A stretch of 64,000 nucleotides of DNA from Tissierellia bacterium (GTDB lineage Bacteria; Bacillota; Clostridia; Tissierellales; Peptoniphilaceae), in assembly GCA_030529425.1 (NCBI GenBank), contig JAUMWX010000002.1, positions 186,001 through 250,000 on the forward strand, in the 5' to 3' direction. A program made the translations under genes and the position numbers. This document shows, one piece after another, positions 1-9,289 of the stretch; the stretch's first letter is position 1; every line of letters begins with the position of its first letter. The notes under the pieces are model-generated. The model had not been told where the DNA came from, ran no database searches, and saw only the letters and a program-made list of their open reading frames with translations.

Positions 1-662
1 TTTTGTTTTGGATTTGATTTACTAAATCCGTTCAAGCCTGCTTGTCTTATTATTTTAGGGTAATTTTTTTTAATGTTGTTCATATCAGTTGTGTCAATTC
101 CAGTTCCGTATTTATCTCCCTCTTCTGAATATTGATGAATACCTGATTTGTTCACAAAATCAAACTCCGGTTCTTCTCTCCAATCAGCGTACCACAGATC
201 ATATTCTTCCAATTCTATTTGATTGAACTTGTTTAAAATGTAATCTAAATTAGCATAATTGCCTGCGTACCATCCATAACTTTCAAGTCTATTACAGAAT
301 GCTTTAACCATTTCTGTTCTAAGATTTTCGGTTATTTCGACTCCTATTTCCCTAGCATATCTTTCACTATCATATTCGTAATCTGCGAAAATAGGTAAAT
401 CTAACTTTCCTTTAAATTCTTGTAAATATACATTAAAATAATCAGCTTCTTGTATTGCTTCTTCAACGCTTGTACAATACATAAACCAATATGCTCCTAC
501 ATGTAATCCGTGTTCTAAAGCCCCTTTAACTGATTTTACAAAATACTTATCTCTAGAGTTAGAGCCATACCCTGCTCTAACAATTATTCCCTTTACTCCA
601 TCTTTTTTTATCTTGTCAAAATACAAGTCTTCATTCCATGCTGATGTGTCAATTGCTTTCAT
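1..662 (-). CDS. GH25 lysozyme endolysin (C-terminus cut by window edge)
   Basis: The reading frame is open from an ATG at 662 to the left edge with no stop. It encodes a glycoside hydrolase family 25 muramidase, the phage lysin that cleaves the glycan backbone of peptidoglycan after the holin opens the membrane. Family marks are the N-terminal IDTSAWN, VRAGYGS, HVGAYWF and the acidic strand LPIFADYEYD carrying the D-x-E catalytic pair, then YAGNYANLDYI and LWYADW. A second ATG overlaps at 665; AAGGAG lies 4-7 nt upstream of the two starts, and I prefer the inner one by spacing. Any C-terminal wall-binding domain is not visible. It is the last gene of the late operon, and a strong hairpin separates it from the holin. 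Confidence 0.9.
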   Translation of the reverse strand, partial: MKAIDTSAWNEDLYFDKIKKDGVKGIIVRAGYGSNSRDKYFVKSVKGALEHGLHVGAYWFMYCTSVEEAIQEADYFNVYLQEFKGKLDLPIFADYEYDSERYAREIGVEITENLRTEMVKAFCNRLESYGWYAGNYANLDYILNKFNQIELEEYDLWYADWREEPEFDFVNKSGIHQYSEEGDKYGTGIDTTDMNNIKKNYPKIIRQAGLNGFSKSNPKQ

Positions 663-697
663 CATTTACTCCTTAATATCATTTTAATAGCATAAAT

Positions 698-733
698 AAA
701 AAGAGAAGACCATAACTAGGTCTTCTCTTTTTG
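698..733 (-). terminator. Rho-independent terminator between holin and lysin
   Basis: A perfect stem AAAAGAGAAGACC / GGTCTTCTCTTTT with a 7-nt loop and T-runs on both sides. It sits immediately after the holin stop and before the lysozyme gene, so it may terminate or attenuate late transcription ahead of the lysin. It would work in either direction. Confidence 0.8.
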
Positions 734-735
734 TC

Positions 736-936
736 TTATTTGTTTTTTTTATAATTTGTGTCAGAAATTTTTGTTATCGTCCCTAAAAAAGTTGCTACTA
801 ACGCTATTGTTCCTACAATTATTTTTGTATCAAAACCATATAATTCCCCTAGTCCACTTAGTAGTGTCACAAAGGCCGGTACTACTAGCATTAAAAACCA
901 TTTAAGTACATCGTATGTTTGATTTGATAATTTCAT
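736..936 (-). CDS. Phage holin, Dp-1-like family
   Basis: A 66-residue membrane protein with two hydrophobic segments (about residues 11-30 and 37-56), a short linker and a Lys-rich tail NYKKNK. The start MKLSNQTYDVLKWF and the AFVTLLSGLGELYG/VGTIALVATFLGT pattern match the Dp-1-type holins of Firmicute phages. It would form the lethal lesion in the cytoplasmic membrane that releases the neighbouring GH25 lysozyme. The start has a good AGGAG site (TCTGAAAGGAGAAAAA). It lies between the tail-end accessory genes and the lysin, the usual lysis cassette position. Confidence 0.87.
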   Translation of the reverse strand: MKLSNQTYDVLKWFLMLVVPAFVTLLSGLGELYGFDTKIIVGTIALVATFLGTITKISDTNYKKNK

Positions 937-965
937 TTTTTTCTCCTTTCAGATAATTTTTAAAT

Positions 966-992
966 TCAAAAAAGAGACTGTTAGTCTCTTAT
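966..992 (-). terminator. Terminator overlapping a stop codon
   Basis: AAGAGAC-TAACA-GTCTCTT followed by TTTT on the minus strand. The left stem arm is the last codons of the gene at 981-1346 and the loop holds its TAA. A similar AGAGACTAATA stem follows the equivalent gene of prophage 2 (31408-31430). Confidence 0.65.
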
Positions 993-1346
993 CTCAAACC
1001 TCTTCATAATATCTTCGTACACCATATGAGTGCGTGAATTGCCTCCAAGCATCTCATATGCCTTATATAAATCTTGAAAATCATAACTCTCATCAGAAGT
1101 CATATAACCCTTATCTTTGATTATTGTTGCGAGTCTATTCACTCTGAATCTAAGTAGTGCGAGCAGTCCCTCTTTCATCATTTGCTGCTCTTGTGATTCT
1201 TTGTGCATAGCTTCTTTCTTGATTGCAAGTGATTGTTTATAGTATTTTAGACCTTGTCTTCCCAACGTAGCTATCAATGTAAAAATGCTGACAACAATAG
1301 TCTGTATAAAATAAGTCGTAAATGCCTGTTTAAATAGTTCTAACAT
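981..1346 (-). CDS. Small membrane-anchored phage protein of the lysis region
   Basis: 121 residues with one N-terminal transmembrane segment (about residues 10-28, YFIQTIVVSIFTLIATLG) and then a charged helical tail, so probably an anchored cytoplasmic domain. The central KEGLLALLRFRVNRLATIIKDKGY and the C-terminal YKAYEMLGGNSRTHMVYEDI resemble small proteins often annotated beside holins in Firmicute siphophages. The function is unproven; holin-like or holin-regulating roles are possible. It lies 3 nt from the upstream coiled-coil gene and ahead of the holin. The positional counterpart in prophage 2 (31425-31811) also has an N-terminal membrane segment but is otherwise different. Confidence 0.75.
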   Translation of the reverse strand: MLELFKQAFTTYFIQTIVVSIFTLIATLGRQGLKYYKQSLAIKKEAMHKESQEQQMMKEGLLALLRFRVNRLATIIKDKGYMTSDESYDFQDLYKAYEMLGGNSRTHMVYEDIMKRFEIRD

Positions 1347-1349
1347 TTA

Positions 1350-1580
1350 TCATTTTCCTCCACCTCCGGTTATTACTTTCTCGGCTATTATTAACTCTTC
1401 GAGCTCTCTTGCTTCTTCAGTGTTTTCCCAAATGCTTTGTGCTCTATCTTGTTTGTATCCATCAATTTCTTCTTCTTTTTGTCTAATTTGCACAGACAAA
1501 TTTTGATATCTGTAATCCATTATTTGTCTTTTATTTCTTAAAACCCCTATTCTTTTTTGTATTTCTTGTAAAGTTTTCAT
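1350..1580 (-). CDS. Coiled-coil phage protein downstream of tail-tip gene
   Basis: About 76 residues, nearly all heptad-like helix (LQEIQKRIGVLRNKRQIM...LSVQIRQKEEEIDGYKQ), ending in the flexible ITGGGGK. I chose the ATG at 1580 because it forms a 4-nt ATGA overlap with the upstream tail gene; a longer frame adds only read-through residues. The equivalent gene in prophage 2 (31826-32080) has the same place, size and SIWENTEEARELEELIIAE-like tail region, so the two are homologous. No function is known to me. Position suggests a small structural or assembly factor of the tail tip. Confidence 0.75.
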   Translation of the reverse strand: MKTLQEIQKRIGVLRNKRQIMDYRYQNLSVQIRQKEEEIDGYKQDRAQSIWENTEEARELEELIIAEKVITGGGGK

Positions 1581-3322
1581 TTCCAATACCCCCAACATTC
1601 AATATATGCAGTAATTGCACCATTAACATTACTATTAGGTCGCCAAAATAGTAGTTCTATTAAATTATTTGGTTTGATAGCTGGCATTAAACCAAGCCCC
1701 CAACCTTGAACTGAATAGCTAACGGCTATATTAGAGTTTACAAAAGGTACAGCAGGTCGAAAATTGATCGTAAAGTAAGATAGCCCGCTCCATGTGCTGA
1801 AATTAGGTGTTACTGTTAGCGTTTTTCGCACTCGCATACTTCCGTCGGAATATTTTGTAGCTTCTCCTCCGGCTTCTCCTCTATTTCCAATTTTTTCTAT
1901 TTCATAAATAACCGGCTTCCCGTTGTAGTATATAGGTAGCCCACAGTCAATACTCTCTGTCGACATTTCCACAACTTTACCAAGAGCCATTCTTTTCGTT
2001 CCATCAGTCGCATATGAAAGTACAAAAAACGCAGTTGCAAGTGTACAAATCCTCTCAACAGTTACGAAATAGTCTCTCACTTCAAGCTTGAATTCATAAG
2101 CTTTAGACTCACTTGCGTGGGCAAGTATTGCTGCTGTGTCAACTGTGTAATCATCTGAATTACTGTATAAAGATATCCAGCTTGACGAGTCTTTCTCTCT
2201 GTAGAACAATTTAACACTTTTCGTATTTTTATTATTCATTGAAAGAATGTTAACCTTGAAAAATGTCTTCGCCCTTGTTCCTGTTGCATCGTAATTACCT
2301 GATGCGTTGATTCTGTTTGTCGATAATTTAAGGATTTTAGGTGATTCATAGCTTAAGACATTTATTGACTTGATCAATGTCTTTTTTCGTCCTCTACTAT
2401 CGACTACTTCACAGATTATATTGTTCGTGCCTGAGTTTTTAAGAAAGTCGCTTGTTGCGGTCTTCGCATTGTACACAGTGCCGTTCATCTTGATTTTGTG
2501 ACTTTTAATCGTAGATCCTCTTACCCCGTTCGCTGTAATATTTACTTTCACTTTTGACTTTCCTTGTACACAAGCTCCGAATCTTGCTTGTATGTCTTGA
2601 TTTACCTGATTAACGGTAAAATCAAGACTCGGAACCAATGTGTCAGGAACAAAAACATTGTAACCTCGTGAATAGACATCATCTCCGATTTTCTGACTTC
2701 CCTTGAAAGTTCTAACCTTGAAGTCAATAGCACCCTTGGTCGAATTAGGAAGATTATCAATATATCCATCGAACAAAGTAAATGAGATAGTTGTTCCTAC
2801 CCCATTACCAATCAATCGCCAATTTTGCGTGTTCTGCAATCTATACCAAATGCTATGGGTGAATGAGTCAGAAGCTCTATTAATTCTAAGAGTTGTCGTC
2901 TTGCCAAGCGTTCTGTTGTTTACATCCAAAGATTCAATACCACTTGCTCTTGGAATCGTGTCAAGAACGGCAACTCCATTACCTTGAATATTTACGGTAT
3001 TATAGTAAATCCCACCTTCTACAGCAATGTTGACGCTTTTAGACCCGGAATTGTCGTGTGGAATAGTAACGGTACCTGTAGCTACAACGGTATTGTTATA
3101 AATCTGCATTTCTCCGTTTTGTGCATATCGGACAACTCCATTAATTGTCACTTTCGCATTTCTTAACGTTTCCCAATAACCCCCGTCCTGGATTCCTTTC
3201 GTTCTAAGCTTCCAATCTATGACCGACTTGTTATTTTCTATTGATTGACTTTTGATGTTCCACTCAAGTACTAAATAAGCACTATTATATGAACTTGTCT
3301 GAATTGTTCCTGTCTTTGCCAT
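1577..3322 (-). CDS. DUF859-type phage minor structural protein (tail tip/fibre)
   Basis: 581 residues, Gly/Ser/Thr/Asn-rich beta-structure throughout, matching the DUF859 family of siphovirus minor structural proteins. These sit at the distal tail and are thought to contact the host surface. The N-terminal 130 residues (MAKTGTIQTSSYNSAYLVLEW...) are almost identical in amino acids and DNA to the prophage 2 copy at 32080-33825. The middle diverges in patches, and the extreme C-terminus (ECWGYWK) is again shared. It overlaps the upstream tail endopeptidase gene by one base, and its TGA overlaps the next ATG. The patchwork implies recombination between the two phages. Confidence 0.85.
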   Translation of the reverse strand: MAKTGTIQTSSYNSAYLVLEWNIKSQSIENNKSVIDWKLRTKGIQDGGYWETLRNAKVTINGVVRYAQNGEMQIYNNTVVATGTVTIPHDNSGSKSVNIAVEGGIYYNTVNIQGNGVAVLDTIPRASGIESLDVNNRTLGKTTTLRINRASDSFTHSIWYRLQNTQNWRLIGNGVGTTISFTLFDGYIDNLPNSTKGAIDFKVRTFKGSQKIGDDVYSRGYNVFVPDTLVPSLDFTVNQVNQDIQARFGACVQGKSKVKVNITANGVRGSTIKSHKIKMNGTVYNAKTATSDFLKNSGTNNIICEVVDSRGRKKTLIKSINVLSYESPKILKLSTNRINASGNYDATGTRAKTFFKVNILSMNNKNTKSVKLFYREKDSSSWISLYSNSDDYTVDTAAILAHASESKAYEFKLEVRDYFVTVERICTLATAFFVLSYATDGTKRMALGKVVEMSTESIDCGLPIYYNGKPVIYEIEKIGNRGEAGGEATKYSDGSMRVRKTLTVTPNFSTWSGLSYFTINFRPAVPFVNSNIAVSYSVQGWGLGLMPAIKPNNLIELLFWRPNSNVNGAITAYIECWGYWK

Positions 3323-5130
3323 TACTTAATCACCCCGATCCCGGCAATATTGTCTGTTATCATTCTGAATTCCGACTGCGCAATCTGCATTCTTGTTACT
3401 ACTTGAATATCATCAACGAATAGCTGATTGTTTGTGAAATAAGCAACCTCCTTGCCTTTATCCAGAAACACAATCTTCTTATTTTCGAGCTTAAGTTCAA
3501 GCTCGTTACCTTCTTCTCCAAGTACAATCTTTCCATCGATGAACCTGATGTATTTTTCGAGCGTTTCTTGCCTCTCGTTATTAACTTTCTGTTCATCATC
3601 AAAATCATTTTGAGTTACGAACTTAAATTCGAATTCTTCCGTCGATTGTTTAAGCGATGTGTAATTGTTATTAATAATCTCGATGTCACTGTCGTAATTA
3701 TCTTTTTTTACAGTTGCTATGATCGCCTCATTACTCGAAATGTCAAGCGATTGACCTACATCGCTAGCTAACTGATTCACAGTTATACTTTTCGTGATAA
3801 TTGAATCTCCCACAACTCCCTCTCCAGTCATTGCTGTCTTCCATATCCAAGCTCCATCTGTCCCTCTTTCATTCGCAATTAGAACTTTGCCTGCTCCTAT
3901 ATATATGACAGTATCTGGATTTTCATTTATAGGTTTGTTAAAAGAATATATGCCAGCTGGCAAATTATGAGGATTTCCAACATCAAGATTATAAGTATAT
4001 GCATCTTCACTAATATACTTTTGAGTAATATTTTTTAAAGTGTAATCAACAGCACTTCCTACTTGCTCTGTAACTACATTATTAATTGTACTGACTACTC
4101 TATTAGTTTTTGTTGTGAATGTTCCTGTTTTGGTGCCAAGTGTAAGCTCTGTACTTACCTTTGTCCTCTTTATTCCTATAACTCTAATATAGCCTCTAAA
4201 GTTTATTACCTCATCAACAGCAGCTACTTCATCCCCTTTTTGTATATCAATTCCTATATTGGCTACATTAATGCTATATTCAGCGTTAATTCTTGAAGCT
4301 GTCTTCAAGTATTCTCTGGAGAGTTCTAATAACTCTTGTTTATCTTCACATTCTCCAAATTCGACAAATCCAAAGAAATGTTTTTTATTACCCTCTTCAC
4401 CTATACCATATAGCTCTCTTGCATCTTCATTGGTAATATACCAAATACCATTATTAACATCGGCAAAAGTAATTCTTCTACCCCAACCAGTCACTTCTCC
4501 ACTTTCATCAAAATTAGCTTCCCCTTTACCTAATCCAACTAAAGCAGTAATTATTGGATCAGATAAAATTCTCCTTTGAAAGTTGATAATATTCTTACCA
4601 AACTCTAACCTACCATTAGCTTTTTTACCTTGTTTTTCTACAACTATTTCTCTTGAAATTACTTTGTCTTTACTTACTTGTATTCTAACATCCCATTCTA
4701 CCCCAAATAGTTCCACAACTTCTTTAAAAGCAGATAGTATAGTTTGTCTATAAAGATTTAATTTTTTCTTAATTGATAAATCATACCCTATTACAGTAGA
4801 AGTCCACCTTGTCTCCTCTAATATAACATCCATACCACCTTTAATATCTAGAGTAGGCCTCTTTTCTTTTACTATATATCCCTGTAATTCAATAATAGAG
4901 TTTTGACAATAATAATCAAACTCATACTTATTTCCTCTTGAATAATCAACATCAACAATTATAAACTCATAGAACTTATTATTAATTTTAGTTACAATTC
5001 TACTATTTTTTTCAATCTCAATACTTGTAGTAAATTCTAAGGTACTAATCTTTCCTATTTCATCCGTAAATACATAATCCACATCAAGTGTTCCTACTTG
5101 CTTTTCAAAGTTATTATATATATACATCAT
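3322..5130 (-). CDS. Tail-associated endopeptidase-like protein (Tal)
   Basis: 602 residues in the position after Dit that normally encodes the tail-associated baseplate hub protein (prophage endopeptidase tail family). This protein closes the tail tube and often carries host-wall-degrading or receptor-contacting domains. The N-terminal 380 residues are unlike the prophage 2 counterpart. From SITVNQLASDVGQSLDISSNE onward (about residue 445 to the end) the proteins are nearly identical, so the gene is a mosaic. The final KVVTRMQIAQSEF-like segment is helical. ATGA overlap with the upstream gene supports the start. No clear catalytic residues could be assigned, so enzymatic activity is inference. 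Confidence 0.82.
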   Translation of the reverse strand: MMYIYNNFEKQVGTLDVDYVFTDEIGKISTLEFTTSIEIEKNSRIVTKINNKFYEFIIVDVDYSRGNKYEFDYYCQNSIIELQGYIVKEKRPTLDIKGGMDVILEETRWTSTVIGYDLSIKKKLNLYRQTILSAFKEVVELFGVEWDVRIQVSKDKVISREIVVEKQGKKANGRLEFGKNIINFQRRILSDPIITALVGLGKGEANFDESGEVTGWGRRITFADVNNGIWYITNEDARELYGIGEEGNKKHFFGFVEFGECEDKQELLELSREYLKTASRINAEYSINVANIGIDIQKGDEVAAVDEVINFRGYIRVIGIKRTKVSTELTLGTKTGTFTTKTNRVVSTINNVVTEQVGSAVDYTLKNITQKYISEDAYTYNLDVGNPHNLPAGIYSFNKPINENPDTVIYIGAGKVLIANERGTDGAWIWKTAMTGEGVVGDSIITKSITVNQLASDVGQSLDISSNEAIIATVKKDNYDSDIEIINNNYTSLKQSTEEFEFKFVTQNDFDDEQKVNNERQETLEKYIRFIDGKIVLGEEGNELELKLENKKIVFLDKGKEVAYFTNNQLFVDDIQVVTRMQIAQSEFRMITDNIAGIGVIK

Positions 5131-5822
5131 AACTTTAGTACCTCTCTGTGCTTAATAGTTCCAGTAGCTCCATTTACCACTATCTTATTAGTTCCTCTTC
5201 TAATCTTAAAAAAATCTGAAAGTAAATCTAATTTTACATCAATGTTATTTTGAAGTACTCTCATTTTTTCAAGGTCTATTGTACAAGTTTTATTAAGTAT
5301 TACTTCTTCTAAAATAATAGAAGAGCCTTTGGAGTCACTCACTACTACTCTACTAGCATTAGGCATTAACTCAATAATGGCTTTCTCACTATCTATTAAG
5401 CTATTACTAGTAAAGTTGATATTTAATGGTGCTATTTTCTCTGTACTGTAAAATAGTCCGTCAAAATTAATAAATTCTAATTTTAAGCTACCTGTGTTGC
5501 CTATAGTGCTACTTTTAACTCCTACTAAGAAAGCTTTGCATGTAAAGTCATTCACATTCAATTCAGCTAACCCTTCATAGTGTAAGTCTCCTATAATCTT
5601 ATCTAATTTGCTTTCTATTTCTCTAGTATTCATATTAGAGTGTATAATTGTAAAATCTACATTTACCCTCTTTAACTCTCTTTTATGTCCAAAATAAACA
5701 TCCGGCTTTAATGTTCTAGCAAGTGTAATAGGATTAATTGATAGTCCCTCAGATTCTACAGTTTCAACTACACCCTTAGAAGATAGTTCTACATTTCCAA
5801 ATACTAATTTACTACCTATCAT
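5127..5822 (-). CDS. Distal tail protein (Dit-like)
   Basis: 231 residues between tape measure and Tal, the standard place of the distal tail protein that forms the hexameric ring at the tail tip. The N-terminal half (KLVFGNVELSSKGVVETVES, then KRELKRVNVDFTIIHS) has the beta-barrel layout of siphovirus tail component families, and the second half (SLKLEFINFDGLFYSTEK) a jelly-roll-like layout. It overlaps both neighbours by 4 nt. Sequence similarity to the Dit of prophage 2 is low, so the assignment relies on position, size and fold-like pattern. Confidence 0.78.
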   Translation of the reverse strand: MIGSKLVFGNVELSSKGVVETVESEGLSINPITLARTLKPDVYFGHKRELKRVNVDFTIIHSNMNTREIESKLDKIIGDLHYEGLAELNVNDFTCKAFLVGVKSSTIGNTGSLKLEFINFDGLFYSTEKIAPLNINFTSNSLIDSEKAIIELMPNASRVVVSDSKGSSIILEEVILNKTCTIDLEKMRVLQNNIDVKLDLLSDFFKIRRGTNKIVVNGATGTIKHREVLKL

Positions 5823-8800
5823 AATAATCCTCCTGCTATATCCAATCTATCGCTATATATTCCTAGATTCTTATCAACTCCATAAGTAATCTCTCTAGAA
5901 ATAACTTTGCCATCTAAAATTACATAATTAACTATGGTTTGATTTTTATTTTGGTTTGCGATTTCCATTGCTTCGGCCATAAGTCCGGGAAGCTTATTAA
6001 GTGGCATTATAGCTTCCCCTCCAGTAGATGGTTCTGCAAATCCTTGATACCCCTCTAAAGTTGGAATTACTGTAGGTCGCTTAAAGATACCACCATCCCT
6101 GTTCCAACTAATTGAAAACTTAGGTATTGGTATTCCCAAAAATCCAGGTTCTGTCCACATATTTACTCTAGGAAGTGAAATCTTAGGTAATTCCCACTTA
6201 AAATTAAATGCATTTTTAAATTTCCCTAACCAACCCGAAACAGTTGTCCATGCATTTGATATTGGAGTAGTTATACTTGTTTTAATAGCTTCCCATTTTT
6301 CACTGGCAAAATTCTTTAAAGCCCCCCACTTTTCACCGGCAGTTCTTTTTATTCCATCCCAAGTTTCACTTGCCTTAGTCTTCCATTCACCAAGTTTATT
6401 TCCAACAACAGTTTTTATTGATTCCCAAGTTGTACTTGCGACGGTTTTAAATTCATCCCATTTTTCACTTGCAGTTCTTTTTATACTATCCCAACCATTT
6501 TTTAAGTTAGTACCTAAGTTAGTTATTGAATCAGAAACAGTCTGTTTCATTATTTCCCATTTGCTTTTTATCTCACCTGTAGACCAATCTACCTCTCTTA
6601 CATGCTCTCCAGCTTGTTTTTTCGCTTCATCTACTACATTAGCATGCATCTGTTCAGCTTCTTTTATAGATTCATCTCTTTGTCTTTTAGCTTCTGCTAT
6701 TATTGTATCTGCAGCTTGCCTTGCCTCTTCACTTCCTTGAGCTTTTAGTCTTTCAGCAATTCTGATTCTTTCATTATATTCTTCCTCAGCTTGAGCAATA
6801 GTTTGTTCTTTTTGTGTTAAAGAGTTCTGTACCACCTCTGCAGCTTGTAATGCTGACATCTCACCAGCATTATCTTTGATTCTCTGCATTATAATTCTAT
6901 ATTCCTCTTCACTTTCAGATAAAGTTCTAATTCCCTCATCTTTCATGATTTGTCTTATAGCATTAATTTCTGTAGCTTCTTCTGTAGTTAAAGCTCTTTT
7001 TTCACTACTAGCAGTTTGTAGAATTTCTTGGATTCTAGCCTCATGAGCTTCCATTTCTCCTATTCTTCTTTCATAAGATTCTAAAGCTAGTCTTACTACT
7101 TCATTAGCCTCTTCTGTAGATATAGATACTGAGTCAGTCATAATAGCCACTCTTTCATTATGAGATAAAGTTTTTAAACTCTCGTATCTTTCCTTAAATC
7201 TATTCTCCGCTCTTTGTCCCATTGTTACCATCATTTCATCTAAAGTTTTTTCAGCTTCTTTCTTTTGCTCCCTTAGATTCCCAGTTATGGTTTCTTTCAT
7301 TTGCTTAAAATTAGATGAAATTTTATCAACACCTTCTTTAGTAACTACATCCCCACTCCATACTAATCTATCTAATGATTTCTTAGTTTCTTCTTCTAGT
7401 GAAAGAAAACTACCTACCATCTCTTTTGTCTTGCTTGATACACCCTTTGAAAGAACATCTACTTTTTCTATAGAATCTGACGAGAAATATTTGAAAGTTT
7501 TATATGCTCCATAAGCAGCTACTCCTAAACCAGCAATTATTCCTATTACTGGAGCTGCTCCTGTTGCTATCACTCCTAGCTTAGTACTAAGAGCTGTTAC
7601 AGCACCTCCTAAGCCTTTTGCACCTATTACTCCAACTAACTTACTAGCTCCAGTAAATACACTTCCACCAATTTTTAGTAATCCACCAAATCCTGATGTA
7701 AGTTTCCCTACTCCAATAAGTATTGGCCCTAATACTGCTGCTAATAACCCAAATTTAACTATCATTTCTTTAGTACCATCATCTAGATTACTAAACTTGT
7801 CTATCCATTCCTTAATCTTTTCCATGAACTTTTCAGCATAAGGAAGTAGCTTCTCTCCTATTTCTCTTCCTAAATCCATTGCTCTATTTTTTAACATTTG
7901 TATTCTAGAGCTTAGAGTCTTATTCTTTTTTTCTGCTTCAACTTGTAAAGCTATATTCTCATTAAAAGCAGTATTGCCTTTTTCTACGGCCTTTCTTAAT
8001 AAATCAGTATTGGAAGATAATCTAAATACAGAGTCAACTTCTCTTATAGCTGTAATACCTAATTCTTTAAGTATCCCTACAGTATTTGCACCATTATCTT
8101 TTACACCTTTTAAACCATCTAGGAATTTTGCTAGAGCCTCTGTCGGTTTACTTTTCCAGTCTGCAGCAAACTTATCAGCACTAGTTCCAGCTACATTTGC
8201 AAAAGCTACTAAAGAATCAGAATTTTCTATTACTGCAGTATTAATCTTTTGCATTACTCTAGAAATAGAAGAGCCCCCAGCTTGAGCCTCTAAACCTAAA
8301 GAAGATAAAGCTGTAGCTAGACCAAATACATCACCCTCTGTTAAGTTTACTTGTTTACCAGTACCAGCTATTCTCAAAGACATATCCATAATTTCTGATT
8401 CTGTAGTTGCAAAGTTATTTCCAAGATCTACTATTGAAGACCCTAAATTTTCGAACTTCTCTTGACTGGTTCCCATAATATTTGCAAACCTTGCAAATGT
8501 AACGGCAGCTTGTTCAGCCGTCATATTAGTTGCAAACCCCATCTTTGCCATAGATTCGGTAAAACTAATTATGTTTTTATCCTCAACTCCTAATTGTCCC
8601 GCTGCTTCAGCTATCTTTAATATTTCAGTAGTCGCTAATGGTATTCTTTTAGATAAATCTCTAGCTTGATTACTAAACAACTTAAGTTCTTGAGCACTCA
8701 TATTGCTAGTCTTAGCTACACCTGTGAGTCCATCTTCAAAGCTCATAAATGCATCTACTGCCTTTTTCCCTATTAAGGTAAGCGGAGCTGTAACATATAA

Positions 8801-9277
8801 AGATAAGCTTCTACCTACTCCCTCTATTTGCTTACCTTTTTCTTGAAGCTTTGTACCCCAAGCATTCATTTTATCTACTACCATTCCTATGAACTGTGCT
8901 TTTTGATTAAGTTTTACATTGACTCTTTCTAATGCCTCTTCATAACCTTTTAAGGTTTGCTCAGTATCTGTGATCTCTCTTCTTAGAGCCTTGTACTCAT
9001 CAGAAGTTTTAGAAACTCCATTAGCTTCCATGTGAGATTGCATTTTATTAAGTTGTTCAAGTTCTTTTTTTGTATTTTCTACTGCTTTTTTAAGCTCATC
9101 TTGTTTTTGCTTAAGTATTTCGGTATTTTTAGGATCTAACTTTAAAAGTTTATTCATATCTTGATAACTGGCTTTAATCTTTCGACCTCTTGCTTCAATT
9201 TCAGACAAACTCTTTAATAAACCTGTTGCATCGGCGCCAAATTCTATCGTTATTCCTCTAATCTTTCTTGATGCCAT
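5819..9277 (-). CDS. Tail tape measure protein
   Basis: 1152 residues. This is the longest gene, directly after the tail chaperones, as expected for the protein that sets tail length and lines the tube. It begins with a coiled coil (residues about 20-125, KQDELKKAVENTKKELEQLNKMQ), then the TIGR01760-like core (MSAQELKLFSNQARDLSKRI; VFGLATALSSLGLEAQAGGSS) and hydrophobic Gly-rich segments near 520-600. It then has a long helical part and Trp-spaced repeats near 930-1050 (WDSIKRTASEKWDEFKT, TTWESIKT, ETWDGIKRTAGEKW), typical of tape measures. The start follows AAAGGAGGATCT closely. It is unrelated in sequence to the 926-residue tape measure of prophage 2. Confidence 0.93.
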   Translation of the reverse strand: MASRKIRGITIEFGADATGLLKSLSEIEARGRKIKASYQDMNKLLKLDPKNTEILKQKQDELKKAVENTKKELEQLNKMQSHMEANGVSKTSDEYKALRREITDTEQTLKGYEEALERVNVKLNQKAQFIGMVVDKMNAWGTKLQEKGKQIEGVGRSLSLYVTAPLTLIGKKAVDAFMSFEDGLTGVAKTSNMSAQELKLFSNQARDLSKRIPLATTEILKIAEAAGQLGVEDKNIISFTESMAKMGFATNMTAEQAAVTFARFANIMGTSQEKFENLGSSIVDLGNNFATTESEIMDMSLRIAGTGKQVNLTEGDVFGLATALSSLGLEAQAGGSSISRVMQKINTAVIENSDSLVAFANVAGTSADKFAADWKSKPTEALAKFLDGLKGVKDNGANTVGILKELGITAIREVDSVFRLSSNTDLLRKAVEKGNTAFNENIALQVEAEKKNKTLSSRIQMLKNRAMDLGREIGEKLLPYAEKFMEKIKEWIDKFSNLDDGTKEMIVKFGLLAAVLGPILIGVGKLTSGFGGLLKIGGSVFTGASKLVGVIGAKGLGGAVTALSTKLGVIATGAAPVIGIIAGLGVAAYGAYKTFKYFSSDSIEKVDVLSKGVSSKTKEMVGSFLSLEEETKKSLDRLVWSGDVVTKEGVDKISSNFKQMKETITGNLREQKKEAEKTLDEMMVTMGQRAENRFKERYESLKTLSHNERVAIMTDSVSISTEEANEVVRLALESYERRIGEMEAHEARIQEILQTASSEKRALTTEEATEINAIRQIMKDEGIRTLSESEEEYRIIMQRIKDNAGEMSALQAAEVVQNSLTQKEQTIAQAEEEYNERIRIAERLKAQGSEEARQAADTIIAEAKRQRDESIKEAEQMHANVVDEAKKQAGEHVREVDWSTGEIKSKWEIMKQTVSDSITNLGTNLKNGWDSIKRTASEKWDEFKTVASTTWESIKTVVGNKLGEWKTKASETWDGIKRTAGEKWGALKNFASEKWEAIKTSITTPISNAWTTVSGWLGKFKNAFNFKWELPKISLPRVNMWTEPGFLGIPIPKFSISWNRDGGIFKRPTVIPTLEGYQGFAEPSTGGEAIMPLNKLPGLMAEAMEIANQNKNQTIVNYVILDGKVISREITYGVDKNLGIYSDRLDIAGGLL

Positions 9278-9289
9278 AGATCCTCCTTT

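Noticed and set aside
2703..3166. Open frames on the plus strand inside the DUF859 gene, also repeated at 33206-33669
   Set aside because: They mirror the minus-strand coding sequence, have no ribosome sites and are duplicated only because the gene is duplicated.
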